From contig CM077676.1 of NCBI GenBank assembly GCA_039707655.1, positions 240,764,866-240,828,865 on the forward strand: DNA of 64,000 bases. The letters run 5' to 3'. Each line of letters starts with the position of its first letter. The first letter of the stretch is position 1. Shown here piece after piece: positions 11,499 to 24,029 of the stretch. Both the position numbers and the translations under genes were made by a program. The DNA is from Elymus sibiricus (taxonomy: Eukaryota > Streptophyta > Magnoliopsida > Poales > Poaceae). The notes below the pieces were generated by a model. That model worked only from the letters and a program-made list of their open reading frames with translations. It had not been told where the DNA came from and did no database searches.

Positions 11499-12210
11499 CA
11501 CTGGTACAGCGAGCTGCGATACAAACAGTTTTTACCCCCTTTCCACGACAGAGTTTTAAACCGTCGCCTTGCCTGTGTGTGCGATAGGGTGGGGGGTCTT
11601 CCCACATGACCCAAAAACCGTCCTGATGGGAGCACTGACGCAGACGCCTGTTCAAATGTAATTGTATGCGATGCACGAACATATCGCACACATTATATTT
11701 TTGGCACGCATGTGGGATTGGCGAGTCAAACGTTTCTAATTGCTCAGGGAAACCAAACGGTGTTTCACATTGGACCGTTTGCGAAATTGTACCTAAGGCA
11801 AACGGGCCATCATAGAAACTGTGTGCGATATGTGGCCCATCGCACACGAGTATTATATGGCGATCGTCTGCCGTGCATGACATCATCGCACACGTTTCCT
11901 GAACAATTTATGAGTGGGATTGTATTTTGCATTGGGCACAGTTTCCTCTAAGCTCTCGTGTGCGATAATGTGCTATCACAAACGGTTCAAGAGCCCCTAC
12001 GCACACGTAGAAGTGCTCAAAACCGTCTGCGATTTGTTGTGTATCACCGACAGTTCCGCTATGAGTGGTGTGTGCTTTCCGTTCTGGATCGCACACACTC
12101 ATTTAGTCTAACCGTGTGCGCATCAATGGCCAGGTTAAAGCAAAAAATAGCGCATTTGAATTGCCATGCAAATAACAAATTCGCCACAATATGCAATTGA
12201 ACAAATAGTG
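11499..12210. repeat. CACTA2 left sub-terminal repeat region
   Basis: Many short copies of GTGTGCGAT or its complement ATCGCACAC in both orientations (about 11575, 11683, 11821, 11842, 11887, 11957, 12089, 12112), mixed with AAACGG/CCGTTT. Such arrays bind transposase accessory proteins in En/Spm. No gene. Confidence 0.75.
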
Positions 12211-12367
12211 TCCACAGGACGAACATTCATCAGAATTCGCAACAATATGGAACTGAACAAATGCTAGCTAAATTCCACTGATTTATCGACAAATGCAGTA
12301 CATAATCATAGTGTACGAAATAAGAAGACCTCATCACATGGAAAACAATGCATCCATGCCTATATGT
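12211..12367. other. CACTA2 spacer left of the second gene
   Basis: A/T-rich; nothing recognised. Probably the 3' UTR of the minus-strand gene that ends at 12368. Confidence 0.4.
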
Positions 12368-13938
12368 TTAGCGGCTAACTCGTGTTGAATGTTTACTCAT
12401 TGTTTCAGGAACAGCCATGCTGAAATCTTCATTATCACCAGTGGGATTGACGAAGTGATTCAGGAAGAAGTTGCTGATAAATCTCCTAACCTCCATCAAT
12501 TCACTAGGGAGGAGCGGTTCAGGGGTCATTGGTTCAAAGATGAGCTGTAGGATTTTTAGATCAGAATGTGCCATACGAGTGGAGTAGAAGATATTAATTA
12601 AGATACAGACTTACTGGTGCTAAATTGTGTGTATCGTTACAGCAATCAGTAGATTTGAAGATGGAGATCATGTGTGTGCAGACATAGTATCCACAAAGGT
12701 TGGTCCCTGGTTGCTGCTGAGGACACTAAATTTTTTTGTACAGAATTAGTCATGTATTTGCCCTGTTAGGAGCAACCTAACCGGTGTAAGATGTTTATTT
12801 TTTCTTTGGAGAGAAATAGAAAGAGGTTTATTTAGAAACTTGAACATTAGACTAGCGTAAGAAAAGGTATTTGCAAACATTTGGATACATTTTCCGAAAA
12901 TAACGGATTTCGGTGTATTACCGGATAAACAATCTCGTGCTGCAGAGGTAGTGCACTCTTGAACTGGTTCCCTCGTTTAGTTATGCACGATGCCAACACA
13001 CTACAAATGAAGATGAATTTTGACATACTCAGTTCTTGAACCAGATATGAATGCAAATTTTAACATCATAGAATTCAATACCTATCCATGAATTGCTGAA
13101 GATGCATCAGATCCTGAGGCTTTATTGAATCTCTGAGAGAATCCAGGTAGTAAACTCTGTTCTGGTTTGGAGCAATGACTACCAAGATCCAGTGAATGCT
13201 ATAGATTAAGAAAACCATGAACTTACAAACTATGACGAAATGTGAAAGACGGTCAATGTATGTGTGGTTGCTTATTTGACTTACCCTTCATGATATGGCC
13301 AGAGAAAGAGTTCTGCACAGGGCGTGAGACACAAGATACCGACGACCTTGCCAATGGCCCACTCCCGATCATCTGTGCCACCACGTAATAATATGCCATT
13401 TGCTATGTGAGGATCTATGAAATACACTGCCTCCATTTTTCTTTGCGTGATCAATCCCCTGAGAGGAATACAATACAGTTAGCTTTTTTTCATTTACAGC
13501 CTTGTATGGAGAAGTTGATCAGAGTTGGTGAAGTACTTACAACATCAAGCATTTAACAAGAGTCATATCGAGCACATCGAAGTTGAAGAAGAGATGAAAG
13601 TCCTTGAATCCCACACTGATGGTTCCTTGATCATGACCGAAATGATCATTGTTGTAGTGGACTAGCAGACCCTTATGACCTTCTGACATTGCATCCATGC
13701 AATATTTATGTAACTTGCGGCAACTGGAACTGCACTCCTCTAAGTATTCGTCAACAAGAAATGGCTGGCCGTGGACGTACCTGCATGCTGCAAGTACGTC
13801 TGCTTTATTTTTAGCAAGTATCCTTTCGACTTCTTCATCGGGCAAGCTGTCAGAACCAGTATAACTCTCCGATTCAAACAACTTGCTGGTAATTTGGTTT
13901 TGGGCGATGAGTGCTTTTAGTAAGAGGCTATCATTCAC
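12368..13938 (-). CDS. CACTA2 second gene, 3' part: Ulp1/SENP-like C48 protease domain
   Basis: Minus-strand exons by splice signals: to 13541; 13458-13285; 13198-13082; 13000-12922; 12716-12615; 12544-12368 (stop TAA). All joins keep frame. C48 hallmarks are present: His in IHWILVVIAP, Asp in VYYLDSL, Gln and Cys in QQPGTNLCGYYVC (Cys codon 12695-12693). Ulp1-type proteases cleave SUMO from proteins; transposon-borne versions have no proven substrate. No stop is seen from 13938 to the end, unlike the broken 5' part. It could still be non-functional, since it would be translated only by read-through or from an internal start. Exon choices are mine, made from sequence alone. Confidence 0.75.
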
Positions 13939-16175
13939 ATTCTTCCTCGGTCTTAGGGGCCGCTTCCTCGCGGGTGCGGCCGTGGCCGCTTTCCTCTTGG
14001 TACTTGAAGCACTTCTGGTGCAAGGTCTGGATCGTTGATAGACGGGTTGCTGAGCAGGCGATGAAGATACAACGGGCTATTGAGCAGACGGTTTAGCTAC
14101 GCCGGACTGCTGAGCTGGCGGTGCTGCTGTGACGGACTGCTGACCAGGCGATGAAGCTATGTCGGGCTTCTGCGCAGGTGGTGCCAACACGTCGATGTGC
14201 TGAGGAGGCTGTGCCAACACGTTGGTTTGCTGAGCAGGCAGTGCCGACGCATCGGTATGCTGATCATGCGGCTGCGAACCGACGGACTGATGAGCAGGCG
14301 GTTCCGAACCTTCTGACTGCTTAGCAGTCCGTTCCACCGGGTTGCTCTGTTGAGCATGCGGTGCCGCTGTGTCTCCCCCTGTTGCTTCAGTGGCCGGCAT
14401 CTGAACCGGTGGTGCGTCTTCAGCAGTTGTAGGCCTTGCCACTGGCTGCTCAGGGGCGGACGATGACATGGCCTGTACGGCATGACGTCGGGCGGGCTGA
14501 TCACAGGTTGATGCATCGGCCGTCAGATTACGAGTATTAGGTTCCACGGGGGAAGCACGCAAGAGCTACTGTGGCAAGGAGAGAGTCGCCGATTGAAGGG
14601 CGACATTGATTGCTCTTGGCGGGGCTTGAGGGATCTCATCTATGAAGTCTATTTCCTTTCGTGGCCACTGGATATGATTTAACAGTGTTTCTTGCAAGGT
14701 CCTCTCCTCATCACAGTCCCCTAGGACATTCTTCAGGGAAAATTTATTGAATCCAGGCTTTACTTCAGTCAAGTAGCACTTCACACAGCCCAGCTTCAAT
14801 GGCACATTGTCCAACAAGAGGCCCCCTTCAGAGTGGGGGGACAAAACCCAGGCTGTTGCACATTTTAATGTACCTTCATAATGTGTCAGCACGCCCCTCA
14901 GTTTGTCTTTCATTCTGGATATATCAGATATAGCATCATCATGCGCAGCTGCAGTCTCAGTGTCGCTAGGGTCAGCTGATGCACAGCTACTCTTGTGCGT
15001 GCTATCGCGCAATAAGAAGCATCGTCCATGCCCGCCTCCCCTCCCGTCTGCTGGCTATCTCTTAGTGTTAGAGTCTTCTGCATCATCATTGACTCCTCAA
15101 TTTCCATTCAAACTTTCGGATACATGTCCATCCTCAACCTTTCATACCATTCTTCCTTCTTCTGTTCACTCCTCGCTTTTTTCATGGCGAGCCTCTCTTC
15201 TTTGCTGAGTGTGAAAGCCCTCTTGTGCGGGACATTGACACCTATACCCCTTGCACGGCCAGGGGGCTCTTTTGTTGCCAGAGCATCGGACAGAATGTCA
15301 CATGGCCCTGAGTTTCTATAGAACCTTCCAGGGTTGCTGGTGGAAGCCTTTAACATCACGTGATACAGCTCTTCATCATGTGAGTTTTCAAAGTAATAAG
15401 AACCGTCGTCACGCCTCCTTGCGCATGCCCGCAAGTAGTCTCTAGCGCGTTCGCCCCTGATTTCACTAAAGGCCGGTTTTCCACCCGCAGGTACTGCTTC
15501 TTTGTCCTCCTGGTCCCATATCGGTTTCATGCCATAGTATCCTACCACACCCATACGGTGGGTGTGTGTGTTGCTCTTCTGAAGTTCCGATTGCTTGGCA
15601 CTCTTATTGGTAAACTCTGCAGTTGCCCTGAACCTTTTGAATTCTGCCCAGTCTGCCTTTGTAATTTGGGGGTATGCAGGGATTGGGTCCTTGCCTTCAC
15701 TCAAGTACTTCTTGTACAACACGTGCTTCCAGTTTCTCCAAGCATCCCTGGCCTTCTTCAGTGCAGCGTGTTCCACCTGCATTCTCCATTGCTCTAGAAC
15801 GTTGAAGTGTTCCATGATCTCCTGGACTATCCTGTGCCGTGTTTCTGTGTCAGCCTTCCGAAACCCCGACAGATTAATGTTGAACCTTACTCTATCAACA
15901 AATCCACACACACTCCTGAACCTCGTTCGTGCTTTATCTGGTTTAGTTGGAGCCCAAGACCTTAAATCGATGTCAGTTACTTCATACACACCTTTAGGCT
16001 GGTGTGTGGGCTTTCTTGGAGCGTTCTTCCGTGTCCTGACTGGAAGAGTGATTGCAGCAGCTCTATCCCGTTCCAGATTACTTGTTCCTTGATCATCTGT
16101 TGGAGACCTAGGGTTTTCGGACTTAGATGAAGATACATCGCCTGAAGCATGAGTGCTGTCACTGCTACTCGGTAT
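13544..16175 (-). pseudogene. CACTA2 second gene, 5' part (Ptta/En/Spm transposase-like, repeat linker), broken
   Basis: Reads from a splice acceptor at 16175 (CTGTAG|ATACCG). A basic N-terminal segment is followed by a region like the plant Ptta/En/Spm transposase family PF03004 (DTETRHRIVQEIMEHFNVLE; later PIWDQEDKE and RDYLRACARRRDDGSYYF). Lesions: TGA at 15108-15110, a one-base frameshift near 14998, TAG at 14566-14568, TAG at 14077-14079. Between about 14050 and 14380 the frame encodes 10-residue Pro/Ala/Gln repeats (PAQQTNVLAQ, PPQHIDVLAP, PAQKPDIASS). The last exon of this part ends at 13541 (ATGTT|GTAAGT) and is spliced to the protease exons. The start codon lies upstream and was not identified. 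Confidence 0.75.
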
Positions 16176-16866
16176 CTACAGAGAACAAATGCGAAATTCA
16201 GAAAAGGGGGATAAGCATAATGCTAACAACTTGGTAGCAAGCTGTCTAGACATGTCATGTAATAATTTGGAAAATGTACGGCTAATTTGTTCATTTTGTG
16301 TGACTCGGGCGCCCACGATATGTAAATCAACAATAACTAATTGGAACAAATACAACTTATATGTACAAGTTAGGAAGGTAGATAATGAACATATATACGC
16401 TCTCCGTTATTGTATAGCCAATTTGGGAACATACAGAACCAAATAGGAAGAGGGATTGCAAGGAAATATGCCTCACCTCGATGGAGAGCGGTAACTGACA
16501 GGTTTTTGTGCAAACCCGGCAGGATAGGCGAGGGGTACAGGATCGATATGGTCGAGGGCGGCTGGCGAGCAAATGAAGACGGCGAGGCGCGGGCAGCCCG
16601 CGTGTTGGGAACGGCAGCGAAGGTAGGGTTGACGCCGAAGAGCGGGCACACGGCCGGGTTGAGCACGCCGGCGCCGGATAGGGTTCTGGTGTGGATCTAG
16701 GGGAGGGGGGAGCTGGCGATGGAGTTTTGGTAGAATATGCCGACTGTTGAGTGAAACAGGGGCGGGCGGTGGGGAGGTGTTGGCGGCTTCGGTGAAAAAA
16801 GGGCGCCGGTCGCGGCGCGGAAAGGCCTATGCAAATGGAAGCCTCTACGAGCCAGTGTGCACAAAC
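16176..16866. other. CACTA2 region upstream of the second gene
   Basis: No convincing ORF. The left half is A/T-rich (intron or 5' UTR of the minus-strand gene); 16480-16850 is G/C-rich and may hold its promoter or first exon. I cannot fix a start. Confidence 0.35.
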
Positions 16867-19690
16867 AGCATAATTTCGTTTGAAATGAAGACGTGGTAAT
16901 TTTGAAATGAAGACGTGAGTTCAACGTTTTGCCTCGAATTTTTTCCATGGTACGCAATCACCATCATAACCTAGGTTTGATTTTCTGGTGCATTTCAGGT
17001 CTCGTTTGCTACATTCAAACAATTTTTTGCATTTACCATGCATTTAGTGCATATAAATCAAAACCCTACTGCAACTACATGTGGGTGTTAGCAAAAAAGG
17101 TGTAAAAATCATTTTTGTGTCGGTTTGCTAGTTTTTATTCATTGTCCGAGAAACAGGAAGAATTTTCAAACATTTCGGCCACGAGATGCGGCCATCGGTG
17201 TAGGGCTTGTTGGTAATATAATTACAGGAAATGCGGATGGACTTCGAAAATCACGAAAATCGGTGTGTCACCACGGCACGATCTCAAGACCGAGTGGAAA
17301 TTTTTTGGTAAAGTTTCGCACAAGTTACGATGGTGGCTCCTTGCAAACCGGAGCATCTCACAAGAAGGATCATAGTTCCCAATAGGAGACGTGGCAATTC
17401 GGACTCCGATCGTTGGTTACTTTATCGTTTCGCCTCAAAAAAAAATCCACGGTACGCAATCACCATTACACGCCAGTATTGATTTTTTCACGCATTTTGG
17501 GACTCGTTTGCTATATTTAAGCCATTTTTGCATTTACCATGCATTTTGTGCATATAAATCAAATCCCAACCGCAACTACATGTGGGTGTTGGTAAATAAG
17601 GTCTACAAAATCATTTGTGTGTCGCTTTGCATGTTTTCATTCATTGTCCAAGGAATTGGAAGATTTTTCAAACATTTCAGATGCGAGATGCGGCCACCGG
17701 CGTAGGTCTTGTTGGTATTTTAATTACTGGAAATGCAGATGGAGTCCAAAAATCACGAAAATCGGTGTGTCACCATGGCGTGCTCTCAAGACCCCGTGGA
17801 AATTTTTTGGTAATGTTTGGCACAAGTTTGGATGACCGCTCCTTGGAAACCGGAGCATCTCACAAGAAGGATCATAGTTTCCCAAAGGAGACGTGGTAAT
17901 TCGAACTCCAGTTGCTGGTGACTTCATCGTTTCGCCTCGAATTATTTTCCACGGTACGCAATCACTATTATATCCTAGGTTTGATTTTCTCACGCATTTT
18001 GGGGCTCTTTTGCTATATTTAAGCAATTTTTTGCATTTACCGGGCATTTAGTGCATATAAATCAAATCCCAACTGCAACTGCATGTGGTGATGAAAGGGA
18101 TGAGGATTGTCGTTCGATCTGGGTGCATCTAACGGTGTAGACATATGATCCGTGGGGTTTGGGTTATGGCCAATCAGAACGCATGACTCAGATCACGCGT
18201 AGCAGGGGTCATCGGCCACGGTTTGATAGGCACACGGCTTTCGTGACTGAACCGTGTGCTATTGGAAAACATCTACATCAAGGAGCAGCATAATTTTGTT
18301 TGAAATGAAGACGTGGTAATTTTGAAACGAAGACATGAGTTCAATGTTTCACCTACAACTTTTTTCCACCATACGCAATCACCATCATTCCCCTAGGTTT
18401 GATTTTCTGGGGCATTTCAGGTCTCGTTTGCTAATTTAAGACATTTTTTGCATTTACCATGCATTTAGTTTATATAAATGAAAACCATACTGCAACTACA
18501 TGTGGGTGTTAGCTAAGAAGGTGTAAAAATCATTTATGTGTCGCTTTGTTAGTTTTAATTCATTGTCCGAGAAAACGGAAGCATTTTCAAACATTTCGGC
18601 CGTGAGATGTGGCCACCGGCGTAGGGCTTGTTGGTAATTTAATTACAGGAAATGCGGATGGACTTAGAAAATCACGAAAATCGGTGTCACCGTGGCGCGA
18701 TCTCAATAACGAGTGGACATTTTTTGGTAAAGTTTGGCACAAGTTACGATGATCGCTCTTTGCAAACCGGAACATCTCATAAGAAGGATCATAGTTCCCA
18801 ATAGGGGACGTGGCAATTCAGACTCCAATCGTCGGTGACTTCATTGTTTTGCCTCGGAAATTTTTCCATGATACACAATCACCATTGCACCCAAGTATTG
18901 ATTTTCTGGCGCATTTCGGGTCTCGTTTGCTATATTTATGCCATTTTTGCATTTTATCGTGCATTTTGTGCATATAAATCAAATCCCAACCGCAACTACA
19001 TGTGGGCTACTTGCAAAGCAGGTCTACAAAATCATTTGTGTGTCACTTTGCATGTTTTCATTCATGTCCATGGAATGGGAAGAATTTTCAAACATTTCGG
19101 ATGCGAGATGCGGCCACCAGCGTTGGTCTTGTTGGTATTTTAATTACAGGAAATGCAGACGGAGTCCGAAAATCACGAAAATCGGTGTGCCACCATGGCG
19201 TGCTCTTAAGACCCCGTGGAAATTTTTTGGTAAAGTTTGGCACAAGTTTGGATGATCGCTCCTTGGAAACCGGAGCATCTCACAAGAAGGATCATAGTTT
19301 CCAAAAAGAGACATGGCAATTCGAACTCCAGTTGCTGGCGACTTCATCATTTTGCCTCAAATTTTTTCACAGTACGCAATCACTATTATACCCTAGGTTT
19401 GATTTCATGGCGCATTTCGGGGCTCCTTTGCTATATTCAAGCCATTTTTTTTGCATTTACCAGGCATTTAGTGCATATAAAACAAATCCCAACAACAACT
19501 GCATGTGGTGATGAAAGGGATGAGGATTGTCGTTCGATCTATGTGCATCCAACGGTGCAGACGTACGATTCGTGGGGTTTGGGTTCTGGCCAATCAGAAC
19601 ACACGACTCACATCGCGCGCAGCAGGGGTCATCGGCCACAGTTTGGTAGGCACACGGCTTTCGTGAATGAACTGTGTGCTATTTGCAAAC
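16867..19690 (+). repeat. CACTA2 two-copy higher-order tandem repeat
   Basis: The anchor TACGCAATCAC (with small changes) recurs at 16951, 17453, 17955, 18372, 18872 and 19373, spacings 502, 502, 417, 500 and 501. The first three monomers plus a unique tail (GTGATGAAAGGGATGAGG..., at 18089) form a 1.42-kb unit that is repeated once (tail again at 19508). Each monomer also shares CATTTACCATGCATTT, AATCACGAAAATCGG and ACCGGAGCATCTCA blocks. It lies between the transposase and second genes. Small ORFs here are not coding. Confidence 0.85.
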
Positions 19691-19923
19691 CAGATTGCAT
19701 ATGTTCTGTTCATACATACTGGGGTGACATCAATTGAGTGTGCTAGCTATAGGGTATACAATCATAAATAGTTTAAACTCTCATTGCCTGAGCTGATGAC
19801 ATATCAAGGTCAACATATTAATCGTTCTTAGATCAACAGAAGGCCGGGCATAACTCACAATTCAGTACATGCAACAATTCTAATTGAATGAATTAAGTTG
19901 CAGAGTAGACGTAATAAATAGCG
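19691..19923. other. CACTA2 3' UTR-like stretch
   Basis: A/T-rich, downstream of the transposase stop codon (19924) on the minus strand. No gene. Confidence 0.4.
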
Positions 19924-20255
19924 TTACGTATTAATTCCAATGTACATGGGAGAACTGGGATCATTAGGTTGACCCCGAATGAACTTAGGATTTCTGATGC
20001 TTTTAAGCCTCTCTTTATGTTTGGTGCGTGATCCCTTCGCTGCCATCTCAGCAAATTCATCGTACTCGTCCTCATCAGCAACACCCTTGACGCCCAGTAC
20101 CCTCCTCTTCCCACGCATCACTACATGGCAGTTCTTATGCAAGAGGTCTTCCACATAGAAAATCTGGGTTGCATCACTGGCAAGAATGAACGGGTCCTTG
20201 TGATATGCCATCTTTGTCTTATTAACACAGGTCTTCCTGTATTCATCAACCTTTA
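19924..20255 (-). pseudogene. CACTA2 transposase, C-terminal exon
   Basis: Continuation of the transposase frame from 44661 across the Athila insertion. The CTTTA duplication (20251-20255 and 44661-44665) sits inside the codons for QVKVDEYRK. It encodes the usual C-terminal end (HVVMRGKRRVLGVKGVADED, DEYDEF) and stops at 19924-19926. Open by itself; the gene is dead from upstream stops. Confidence 0.8.
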
Positions 20256-21772
20256 TGATGACCCACAAGTATAGGGGATCAATCGTAGTCCTTTTGATAA
20301 GTAAGAGTGTCGAACCCAACGAGGAGCAGAAGGAAATGACAAGCGGTTTTCAGCAAGGTATTCTCTGCAAGTACTGAAAGTAGCGGTAACAGATAGTTTT
20401 GATAGCAAGATAATTCGTAACAAGTAACAAATAGTAACGGTAACAAATAGTGCAGCAAGGTGGCCCAATCCTTTTTATAGCAAAGGACAAGCCGGAACGA
20501 ACTCTTATAATAAACAAAGCATTCTCGAGGACACATGGGAATTTCATGTAGTCCCTTTCATCATGTTTGTTTGATTCGCGTTCGCTACTTTGATAATTTG
20601 ATATGTGGGTGGACCGGTGCTTGGGTGTTGTTCTTACTTGAACAAGCCTCCCACTTATGATTACCCCCTGTCGCAAGCATCCGCAACTATGAAAGAAGAA
20701 TTAAGATAACTCCAACCATAGCATGAAACATATGGATCCAAATCAGCCCCTTACGGAAAAGCGCATAAACTAGGGTTTAAGCTTCCGTCACTCTAGCAAC
20801 CCATCATCTAATTACTACTCCACAATGCCTTCCCTTAGGCCCAAAGATGGTGAAGTGTCATGTAGTCGACGTTCACACGACACCACTAAAGGAAGCAACA
20901 ACATACATATAATCAAAATATCGAACGAATACCAAATTCACATGATTACTTATGACAAGACTTCTCCCATGTCCTCAAGAACAAAAGTAACTACTCACAA
21001 ATCATATTCATGTTCAAGATCAGAGGGGTATTGAATAACATTAAGGATCTGAACATATAATCTTCCACCAAATAAACCAACTAGCATCAACTACAAGATG
21101 TAATCAACACTACTAGCAACCCACAGGTACCAATCTAAGGTTTTGAGACAAAGATTGAATACAAGAGATGCACTAGGGTTTGAGATGAGATGGTGCTGGT
21201 GAAGATGTTGATGAAGATTGGTCCTCCCACGATGAGAGGATCATTGGTGATGTCGATGACTTCAATTTCCCCCTCCCGGAGTGAAGTATCCCCGGCGGAA
21301 TCGCTCCGTCGGAGAGCAAAATAGCTCCTGCCCAGGTTCCGCCTCGAGACGGCGGCACTTCGTCCCGAAAGTCTTCTCCTTATTTTTTCTAGGGCAAATG
21401 ACCTTATATAGCAGAAGGAAGGGGCCAGACGCCAGTTGTGGGCCCCACAAGGCATTAGGGAGCGCCCAGGGGTGGCGCCCTGTTGCCTTGTGGGCAACTG
21501 GTGGGTCCCCTCTGGTATTTCTTTTCTCTAGTATTTTTTATATATTCAATAAAAAATCTCCATGAAATTTCAGGTCAATTGGAGCTCTGTCGAATAGGTA
21601 TCTTTGATGTGGCTATTTCAGGTCTAGAATTCCAGCTGCCGGCATTCTCCCTCTTCATGTAAATCTTGCAAATTAAGAGAGAAAAGGCATAAGAATTGTA
21701 CCATAAAGTGAAATAATGATTAAGAACATAATAATTAACAGTAGGAAATCATGATGCAAATTGGACGTATCA
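20256..21772 (-). repeat. Athila 3' LTR
   Basis: 1517 bp. Minus-strand TATA box CTATATAA at 21414-21421. It contains an internal inverted repeat (CCCACAAGGCA / TGCCTTGTGGG) at about 21446-21503. Confidence 0.93.
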
Positions 21773-21790
21773 ACTCCCCCAAGCTTAGAC
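21773..21790 (-). promoter_or_regulatory. Athila polypurine tract
   Basis: ACTCCCCCAAGCTTAGAC on the plus strand; minus strand AAGCTTGGGGGAGT directly precedes the LTR start. Confidence 0.85.
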
Positions 21791-23361
21791 CTCGCTTGCC
21801 CTCAAGCGAAAAGTAGAAATCGATAATCATGACCACATGTTTAGAGAGAGAGACGTCAATAAAAATAAAATACGGACATGGAGCATCATGATCATTATTA
21901 TAACAACAATATATCATCATAAAACTTCTCATGAAAAAGTGACAATTCATCCACAAGTTAAAGTATGAACCCTAAACCAAATTGAAAACTAACAAACTAT
22001 GATCTCAGTCAGTGAAGCAATTGCAATTCATCATATTATCAGAAAGAGTCTATGTAAGAGCTTTGTTTAGCAAGTTCACATACTCAACTATCATTTAGTC
22101 TTCTATGATTGCTGACACTCACGTCATACTTATGGGGCAAAAGTTTCAGTCGAACACATAGAAAGATAGGGGCTTATAATTTCGCCTCCCAACGTATTTA
22201 CCTCAAGGGTAATGTCAACAATAATAACTCATGATCACCTACATTCAACTGGATATATATGCATGGATCAATCCCCACCACATGATGTTTGCCAAAATAG
22301 AAAATAAAAATGGAATAGAGGAGAATTCTATTGAGGGAAGCAGAGGTAGGCCCTTCGCGGAGGGAAGCAGAGGTTGTCATGACTCTTGCATGAAAGTAAA
22401 TACATAAAGTAAGAGATAGGCCCTTCGCAGAGGGAAGCAGAGGTTGTCATGCGCTTTTGTTTTTGGATGTGCAAGCTCTTAATGTAAAGGAACGCCGCCC
22501 CTTGTGATAGCGACCTTTATTATGCCGTCTGTCGCTTTTATTGCTTCACCATCACAAGATCGTACAAAGCTTATTTTCCCTTATAATAAAAGTTCATACA
22601 TATTTAGGAGCAATTTTTATTGCTTTTGCACCAATGACAACTTACTTGAAGGATCTTATTCAATCCATAGATAGATATAGTGGACTCTCATGATATAAAA
22701 CTGGGTTTAAGGGTTTTGGATGCACAAGTAGTATCTCTACTTGGTGTGGATTTTTGGCTAACAAAAGATAGGGGGCAAACACCACATGTTAGAGGATCCA
22801 AAACAATATAACTTCTATGTGAATATAAGCAAACATAACCCATTACGTTGTCTTCCTTGTCCAACGTCAACTAATTGACATAGAATATTTGATGGGGGCT
22901 CACAATCATAAAAGATGTCCAAGATAGTGTATTTATATGTGAGACCTCTCTTCCTTTATTACTTTTTCATGAATTGCTACAATTACCAATGCTATGTTTG
23001 TCAACTTTCAACAAGTTTTATCAATTACACGTCTTTTATGTGAAGTCATCACTCCCCATGGGATTAGCATATGATCTTATTTCTATTCTTTATTTATTTC
23101 TAAGATTGGATCATCAAAAGCAAAACACTCAACTCATACTACTCTTTATCATATAACTTTCAGACACGATTACATAGATAGATAGATCACAAAGCAAGCA
23201 CTTGAAGGTAAATCATACTAAGACTTTATTCTTCTAAATCACGAAATAACTAAGGATCGAACTAAGATAGATAATGATGATGAAAAAGTGATGGTGATAC
23301 GATACCGGGGCGCCTCCCCCAAGCTTGGCACAAGCCAAGGGGAGTGCCCATACCCATGTAC
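21791..23361 (-). other. Athila 3' non-coding region
   Basis: 1.57 kb, A/T-rich, no gene. It contains a direct repeat of about 50 bp (GGCCCTTCGC..GAGGGAAGCAGAGG) at about 22349 and 22420, 70 bp apart, both within the same AGAGGTTGTCATG context. Confidence 0.6.
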
Positions 23362-23893
23362 TCAAGTCTCCTTCTTCGGTGATGGTGGTGATGGTGAAGT
23401 AGTGGGCTTGTCCTTCGTGGCATTAATTAGGATCTCCTTTAGGCTTTGAATTTCCCGAAGCACATGATGTATCATCTCTGTGTTCTTTTGGACTTCGGCC
23501 ATAATATGCTTATTCTCAGGCCCCCAAGCATTCTTTCCTGCATCACTTTCACTTGGATGAGAGATGTCCCAATTGGAGGGTATGTGCATACGAGGAGTAT
23601 TTTCAACCCCATAATTGTGAACCAAGTTATGAAAGTTGTTTCGATGTAACCTGTGTAAGGGCCTCCTAGGGGGAAGCCCTTCTTGTACCTCTGGACTTCC
23701 ATGGCTTGTAGCGCTTCTCATGTCTTGATGAGGGTTTGGAATTGTGGAGATGCCGGCAAGGGTGCCCCTCTCGGAAGCCAAGTGATTCTCCATCATCTTC
23801 TTCCATGGTAACCTCTTCTTCCTCCTCCCTTCTGAGCTCCATCTGCAGCAACCAAGCGTCATCTCCCACATTGTTGGGGGAAGAGGTAGGCAT
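23362..23893 (-). pseudogene. Athila small 3' ORF (env position), frameshifted
   Basis: Begins at ATG 23893 (MPTSSPNNVGDDAWLLQMEL), then an acidic EEEEEVTMEEDDG stretch. A one-base frameshift near 23785-23795 moves the frame to ERGTLAGISTIPNPHQDM, which runs to the stop at 23362. The C-terminal half looks helical (AEVQKNTEMIHHVLREIQSL) and ends Pro/Ser/Lys-rich. It occupies the place of the env-like gene of Athila elements, but I see no signal peptide or membrane segment, so it is not a typical envelope protein. About 176 residues if the frame is rejoined; function unknown. Confidence 0.55.
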
Positions 23894-24029
23894 GATGCCT
23901 AGCTTCGGAATCTGACAGAAAATAGCACGAAACAAGAACAGAGGAGAAACTTGTGATACGGTGGTCAAAACATACGGGAGTATATATAAAGAATTTTTAT
24001 CTTGCAAAACAAGTATGTGGGAAGAAAAC

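Noticed and set aside
17125..19511. ORFs of about 60-170 codons repeating FQTFRMRDAAT
   Set aside because: Translation of the about 500-bp monomers of the higher-order repeat; frames do not stay open between monomers.
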